Shown here: in pieces, positions 5,406 through 8,687 of the stretch
Numbering within the stretch: position 1 is the stretch's first letter
How the letters are laid out: each line of letters starts with the position of its first letter
NCBI GenBank assembly: GCA_030696545.1
Contig: JAUYSA010000425.1
Coordinates: 1-8,687, forward strand
DNA length: 8,687 nucleotides
From: Hyphomonadaceae bacterium
GTDB taxonomy: Bacteria; Pseudomonadota; Alphaproteobacteria; Caulobacterales; Hyphomonadaceae
Direction of reading: 5' to 3'
Notes under the pieces: generated by a model
What the model was told of the DNA's origin: nothing
The model's database searches: none
The model's input: only the letters and a program-made list of their open reading frames with translations
Program-made: the position numbers and the translations under genes

Positions 5406-5978
5406 TCAGACTGGCATGGGCCTGCTGGATTGGCCAATCGGTTCGCCCGATGAGGCGACCTTGATGCCGTGGCGGCGGCTGGATTCCTTGATAATGCCGC
5501 CGAGCGTGGTGGAGCCGGCGGCGAGGCGCGAGGCGGCGCCGCGGAAATCCTTCGCCGCTGCGGGATCGGTGAGAGTCTGCAGCGGGGGAACGTCCTCTAT
5601 GAGAACCAGCTTCGGTCCCTGCTCGTGGCAGGCGAGCAGGCATGAGAGCAACGCCACGTGATCGAAAGCGGCGACGTAAACGGTCTCGCCGCGCCATGTG
5701 TAGAGCAGGTCTGCAAAGCCCTGGCTGTCGGCGATCGAGCGGCCATCATGGAAGAAGACCTGCTCGGTCATCAGCGGGTTGAGGCCCGACTGCGCGCCAT
5801 TGCGCGAGCGGATCACCACCTGCGTGCGGCGGCGGGCGTGGGCGATGCTCCAGCCGAGGCGCCGGCCGAGCGTCAGGAGCTGACGGGCGCCGAAGATCGA
5901 CGATGCTTCCGGCTCACAGCCGGGTACTGCATCGACCTGAAGGTCGATGCACAGAAGGCGACACGCGGGATTTTCCAT
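5406..5978 (-). CDS. Isochorismatase-fold protein, catalytic residues probably lost
   Basis: The 190-residue product fits the cysteine-hydrolase/isochorismatase-like fold in order. LLCIDLQVD (8-16) carries the family's first-strand Asp (D12). GARQLLTLGRRLGWSIAHARRR (30-51) matches helix 1 and strand 2. QGFADLLYTWRGETVYVAAF (86-105) matches the F-x-x-x-LL...G segment. VALLSCLLACHEQGPKLVLIEDV (108-130) matches the nucleophile helix plus the G..V.V..D strand. Aligned on the closing Gly121, the catalytic Cys position holds Ala109. The loop that normally carries the Lys (residues 71-80) has none. It therefore looks like a non-hydrolytic relative with a binding or regulatory role. This is from a hand alignment; Cys113 or Cys117 could serve if the register shifts. 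The ATG lies 3 nt after the GNAT stop (TAGCTCATG), implying coupled translation. Confidence 0.65.
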   Translation of the reverse strand: MENPACRLLCIDLQVDAVPGCEPEASSIFGARQLLTLGRRLGWSIAHARRRTQVVIRSRNGAQSGLNPLMTEQVFFHDGRSIADSQGFADLLYTWRGETVYVAAFDHVALLSCLLACHEQGPKLVLIEDVPPLQTLTDPAAAKDFRGAASRLAAGSTTLGGIIKESSRRHGIKVASSGEPIGQSSRPMPV

Positions 5979-5981
5979 GAG

Positions 5982-6563
5982 CTATGCGACCGCGGGGCGT
6001 TGGGCTGAGCGGTCGAGCACGTTCTCGTGGTCCCATTCGCCTTCGGGTCGCATCACGACATACGGATCGCTGTCGATGGTGATCGCGTCGTGGCGGACAG
6101 CCAGTTCGCGTTCGAATTCGACATAGTCGTAGTCTGAAAAGCGGATGCCCTCGCGGCCTGCACGCGGAAGGAAGCCAAGCTGCTTCCAGAACGGAACGAG
6201 CCGCTTCTGGATGTAGCCGATGGCGTGGGTGTAACCCTTGCGCGCGATGATATCGACAGCGGTTTCGATCATCAGCTTCACCAAGGCTCCACCGCGTACG
6301 TGCTTCATCACACAGACGCGCTCGATCTTGGCGAAACCCGCAAAGAAGCGGATGCGCAAGGTCGCCACCGGCTCACCACGCAGGTAGGCGATAAGATGCA
6401 GCGAGGAGAGATCGTTGTGATCGAACTCCTCGTCATAGGGGCAGTCCTGTTCAGCGAGGAACACGGACGCGCGGATGGCGACGACTTTCATGAAGTCGGC
6501 GAGGTCGCGAACGATCTCGACGCAGAGGTCGTTACGCTGGTGGTTGTTCTTAACGGCCATCAT
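5982..6563 (-). CDS. GNAT-family N-acetyltransferase, ElaA-like
   Basis: The 193-residue product carries a GNAT domain over residues ~15-132, using acetyl-CoA or another acyl-CoA as donor. Seen motifs, numbered from the second Met, are RASVFLAEQDCPYDEEFDHND (30-50), a signature shared with ElaA-like proteins, then ATLRIRFFAGFAKIERVCV (66-84) and VRGGAL (88-93) as the shortened acyl-CoA pyrophosphate loop. FWKQLGF (124-130) closes the domain as is usual in GNATs. A ~60-residue charged tail follows. The E-x-D-x-x-D pattern at 45-50 also recalls LuxI-type synthases, which share the fold, but the LuxI hallmark Trp is absent. The acceptor is unknown. Two ATGs (6563, 6560) are possible; the first overlaps the upstream stop by one base (TGATG), so translation is probably coupled. 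Confidence 0.85.
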   Translation of the reverse strand: MMAVKNNHQRNDLCVEIVRDLADFMKVVAIRASVFLAEQDCPYDEEFDHNDLSSLHLIAYLRGEPVATLRIRFFAGFAKIERVCVMKHVRGGALVKLMIETAVDIIARKGYTHAIGYIQKRLVPFWKQLGFLPRAGREGIRFSDYDYVEFERELAVRHDAITIDSDPYVVMRPEGEWDHENVLDRSAQRPAVA

Positions 6564-7168
6564 CAGGCGGCATCCATCACGGTGCGGCAGCGCCAGAACA
6601 GGTGTTCAACGCCATCAAAGGGGAAGAAGCCGAGGTGGCGCATGATCTTGGCGCCGGCGGCGGTGGAATCCTTCCCGAAGAAGGGGAGGTCGGGGAAATG
6701 CTTGTCGATGAGGGTGCGCAGGGCCAGCACCAGTGCGCCGCGGCTGACCTGATCCTTGCCGGCGTAGCACCAGCAGTAAAAGCCAGCGAGCGGCTCGCCC
6801 ATGCGGGCCACCCATTTCTGGTCGATGCGGGCGGCGTTGAAGGAGCCGTCTGTCAGGGCGGCGACGCCGGCGGCGGTCAGCGCGAGCGGGGCCAGAAAGC
6901 CTGTGACAGTATTGTTGCGGCGGATGACCCAGATTGCCGCGTTGGTCATGCCATCGACACGCTTGATCTCGGCCAGCGAAGCCAGGCCAGGGCCAAGCTC
7001 GGCCACGGCGAGGGCGTGGACATCGACGAAATCCTGCTCGGTTTCCGCATGATGCAGCTTCACCGAAGCCATCATCGCCTCGGACGCATCCGGCATGTAG
7101 CGCGGATGCAATCGCTCTCCCCCGAGCGAACGCAGCGCTGAGCGCGCGTCATCCAAAACCATCACCAT
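6563..7168 (-). CDS. GNAT-fold acyltransferase-like protein, first gene of the block
   Basis: The ~201-residue product is recognisable as GNAT-like rather than as a named enzyme. Residues ~36-196 contain AIWVIRRNNTVTGFLAPLAL (strands 2-3), a GEPLAGFYCWCYAGKDQVSRGAL segment where the acyl-CoA loop would fall, and the C-terminal FFGKDSTAAGAKIMRHLGFFPF, like the T-x-x-G-x-x-x-x-x-x-LGF end of GNAT proteins. The classical Q/R-x-x-G-x-G/A loop is not well kept. Several starts are possible: GTG 7171, ATG 7168, ATG 7162, or ATG 7072, the last with GAGG 5 nt upstream and at the domain edge (169 residues). It ends in TGATG, overlapping the ElaA-like gene by a base. Two adjacent GNAT-fold genes suggest a two-step acylation or a heteromeric enzyme (inference). 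Its divergent neighbour is a LysR regulator. Confidence 0.72.
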   Translation of the reverse strand: MVMVLDDARSALRSLGGERLHPRYMPDASEAMMASVKLHHAETEQDFVDVHALAVAELGPGLASLAEIKRVDGMTNAAIWVIRRNNTVTGFLAPLALTAAGVAALTDGSFNAARIDQKWVARMGEPLAGFYCWCYAGKDQVSRGALVLALRTLIDKHFPDLPFFGKDSTAAGAKIMRHLGFFPFDGVEHLFWRCRTVMDAA

Positions 7169-7171
7169 CAC

Positions 7172-7256
7172 CCACCCGCCGTTCTTTTTTTAATCTCTTG
7201 CTAACCTTTGACCACAAACTGGAGAGTGGCGCTTCAGCCATTTGGGCACACCGGCT
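7172..7256. promoter_or_regulatory. Divergent promoter region, LysR gene versus five-gene block
   Basis: This is an A/T-rich 85-bp spacer between divergent genes, including a T8-like run near 7183-7192. LysR regulators usually bind such a spacer. A small dyad TTTG-ACCA-CAAA (7207-7218) is the only symmetric candidate and is close to, but not exactly, a T-N11-A box. On the minus strand, TTGTGG with ATTAAA 17 bp later is a weak promoter candidate for the block. No strong consensus promoter is visible in either direction. Confidence 0.35.
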
Positions 7257-8252
7257 ATGACGACCAAAGATGGAAGCGAACGGCTGGTCCGTGAGCTGGT
7301 CGACTGGTCCGACCTGCGCACCTTCTATGCGGTTGCCACTGCCGGCTCGATGAACGCCGCAGCCGAGCAGATGGGCGTTACGCAGTCTGCGATCTCGAAG
7401 CGTCTCGGGCAACTCGAATTAAGACTTGGCGCACGGCTTCTCGATCGTTCGCCGACAGGAATTCAACTGACTGAAGCGGGCGCTGAAGCGCTCGATCATG
7501 TCACCACCATGATGCGTGCAAGTCAGTCTCTGGAGAACACACTCAAGGGACACGAGACGAAGCCACAAGGTGAAGTGAAGATCTGGTCCAATGACGGCGT
7601 GCTTGCTTACTGCATCACACCCAACCTTGGTGGTTTCCTTGCGGAACATCCCGGACTCCGCCTTTCGATACTGTCGGACCGGAATCTGCCCAAGCAGGGA
7701 CAAGGGTATGCCGACGTGGTCGTCGGCTTCGATCAACCGAAGCAGGCCGAAGTAATTTCGTTCCCCGTTGCAACGCTGCACTACTGCGCGTTCTCCAGCC
7801 GCGACTACATCGCAACCTATGGCTCGCCGGCGGGTATGCTGGATGTCGGCCAGCACCGCATCCTCAATCACGCGCACTACACCGAGAATCCGGGCTGGAA
7901 GGACAAGACCGCGCAGATCGCCGGGCTGGTTGAGCCCACGATTCTCACCGATTGCTCAGCTTCACTGCTGAATGCGACGGCGGCGGGAGCGGGAATAGCT
8001 GTTATGCCGAGTTATGCGAGTAGATTGGATAGTCGGCTTGTGGCCCTGCCAATTCCACCGCTGGCTTCGGTGAAGGTCTGGCTGAGCTTTCACGAGAGCG
8101 CGCGGCGTGTTCCGCGCATCCGCACCGTCGTTACCTGGATGCGGGATATCTTCGATCGCCGGAAGAATCCGTGGTTCCGCGAGGAGTACGTGCCGCCCAG
8201 CCTGTTCGACGCCCCGCCGATCGGCGGCTGGCCGGAAGAAAAGGTTGCGTGA
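7257..8252 (+). CDS. LysR-family transcriptional regulator
   Basis: The product (331 residues from ATG 7257) has the LysR winged helix at residues ~17-77. It includes TFYAVATAGSMNAAAEQMGV (22-41), the recognition part TQSAISKRLGQLELRLGARL (42-61) and LLDRSPTGIQLTEAG (61-75), all very typical. The remainder is the effector-binding domain of two periplasmic-binding-protein-like lobes, with a C-terminal extension of about 30 residues (from RRKNPWFREEY). An in-frame TTG at 7242 would add five residues. Neither start has a clear Shine-Dalgarno, so ATG is preferred. It diverges from the leftward five-gene block, so by the usual LysR arrangement it probably controls the GNAT gene and whatever is co-transcribed, plus itself. 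The ligand is unknown. Its codon use is somewhat less GC-extreme than that of the tdk and TetR genes. Confidence 0.93.
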   Translation: MTTKDGSERLVRELVDWSDLRTFYAVATAGSMNAAAEQMGVTQSAISKRLGQLELRLGARLLDRSPTGIQLTEAGAEALDHVTTMMRASQSLENTLKGHETKPQGEVKIWSNDGVLAYCITPNLGGFLAEHPGLRLSILSDRNLPKQGQGYADVVVGFDQPKQAEVISFPVATLHYCAFSSRDYIATYGSPAGMLDVGQHRILNHAHYTENPGWKDKTAQIAGLVEPTILTDCSASLLNATAAGAGIAVMPSYASRLDSRLVALPIPPLASVKVWLSFHESARRVPRIRTVVTWMRDIFDRRKNPWFREEYVPPSLFDAPPIGGWPEEKVA

Positions 8253-8280
8253 GGCCATCGTGACCGCGCCCTCAGGCTGA

Positions 8281-8333
8281 CGCGAAAACCGCCCGGAAAA
8301 GCCCACATTCACAACGCAAACTTGGCTTTCGCG
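8281..8333. repeat. Long-range inverted repeat after the LysR gene
   Basis: CGCGAAAACC (8281-8290) pairs with GGCTTTCGCG (8324-8333) at 9 of 10 positions. AAAGCC (8298-8303) could pair with the same GGCTTT instead (8324-8329), so two mutually exclusive folds are possible. The element begins 28 bp after the lysR stop and may end its transcription or lie in the leader of the downstream protease gene. No U-tract follows. The rest of 8253-8448 shows no gene and no promoter I would defend. Confidence 0.35.
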
Positions 8334-8448
8334 GCGCCGAGTTAATGTTCGGGACAGACCCGTTTCATGTTCATGGCGCTCTCTTGGCTCAACAACAGTC
8401 TGCACCCAAATTCATTCTCTGGAATTTTGTGCGGACACGGAGACAGAC

Positions 8449-8687
8449 ATGAAGCGTGGAACTGTAATTGGCGCGACCGGCGGGCTGATTGCGGGTGTGA
8501 GCCTCGGTGCGCTCGCCCTCGCGGCTCCGTCCTTCGCCCTGTTCAACCAGAGCGGGGCTTCGGTCGCCGCCCCGGCGGCCGCCCAGCTGGCGCTGCCGGC
8601 CATCAGCCAGCAGGCACGGTGGGGCAATCTTCCCAATCTCGCTGACCTTGTTCAGGCGGTCTCGCCCTCGGTCGTCCAGATCCAGGT
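8449..8687 (+). CDS. HtrA/Deg-type serine protease, N-terminal fragment
   Basis: The window contains the first 79 codons plus two bases of a gene that runs off the right edge. The product starts MKRG, followed by a hydrophobic segment (residues ~5-31) that serves as a signal peptide or anchor for export, with SFA as a possible cleavage end. After an Ala-rich linker comes NLADLVQAVSPSVVQIQV (63-80), which closely matches the conserved opening of the Do/DegP/MucD-family protease domain. The catalytic His, Asp and Ser and any PDZ domains lie beyond the window. Such proteins degrade or refold damaged envelope proteins. GGAG at 8439-8442, 6 nt before the ATG, fixes the start. I found no convincing ECF-sigma promoter in the 196-bp upstream gap. 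Confidence 0.82.
   Translation, partial: MKRGTVIGATGGLIAGVSLGALALAAPSFALFNQSGASVAAPAAAQLALPAISQQARWGNLPNLADLVQAVSPSVVQIQ

Noticed and set aside
5982..6563. LuxI-type acyl-homoserine lactone synthase
   Set aside because: The E-x-D-x-x-D pattern is shared, but the RASVFLAEQDCPY segment fits ElaA-like GNATs better, the LuxI hallmark Trp is lacking, and there is no luxR-type gene beside it.

Overview
The window is GC-rich, with strong G/C preference at third codon positions, Shine-Dalgarno-led TTG and GTG starts, and intergenic palindromes of the 'cctcatcctgag...aaggacgaggg' and 'gtcatcccgg...ccgggatgac' kinds. Together these suggest an alphaproteobacterial chromosome, probably Caulobacterales/Hyphomonadaceae-like or a relative. 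That placement is inference. I see no rRNA, tRNA, CRISPR array, transposase or phage gene. Eight complete genes and one or two partial ones are supported.

Layout. 1-610 is mostly non-coding: an uncertain leftward partial ORF (1-286), a large hairpin (358-410), a composite palindromic repeat (439-543, with a second partial copy at 1-33) and a strong stem-loop (564-595) just past the tdk stop. 611-1303 (-) is thymidine kinase (tdk) with a lysine-rich tail. 1447-2766 (-) is a 12-helix MFS transporter. It is divergent from a TetR-family regulator (2924-3496, +), and the intergenic space carries two copies of an ATATGAnnGGTATCAT-type palindrome, a clear candidate operator pair. 3505-3621 is a nested inverted-repeat element between the convergent tetR and cytochrome genes.

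3630-7171 is a tightly packed leftward block of five genes. In transcription order they are a GNAT-like protein, an ElaA-like GNAT acetyltransferase, a degenerate isochorismatase-fold protein, a lipoprotein made of two carboxymuconolactone-decarboxylase-like (CMD) domains, and a lipoprotein c-type cytochrome. Junctions are -1, 3, 35 and 28 bp. A LysR-family regulator (7257-8252, +) diverges from the block. At the right edge (8449 onward, +) lies the N-terminus of a probable HtrA/Deg serine protease.

How the genes may work together. The MFS-TetR pair looks like a ligand-responsive exporter or uptake module. In the five-gene block, the first three genes are translationally coupled cytoplasmic proteins (two acyltransferase folds plus a likely pseudoenzyme), and the last two are envelope lipoproteins. 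The duplicated-CMD lipoprotein next to a monohaem cytochrome c lipoprotein is the most unusual part of the window. A periplasmic redox role for that pair is inference only.
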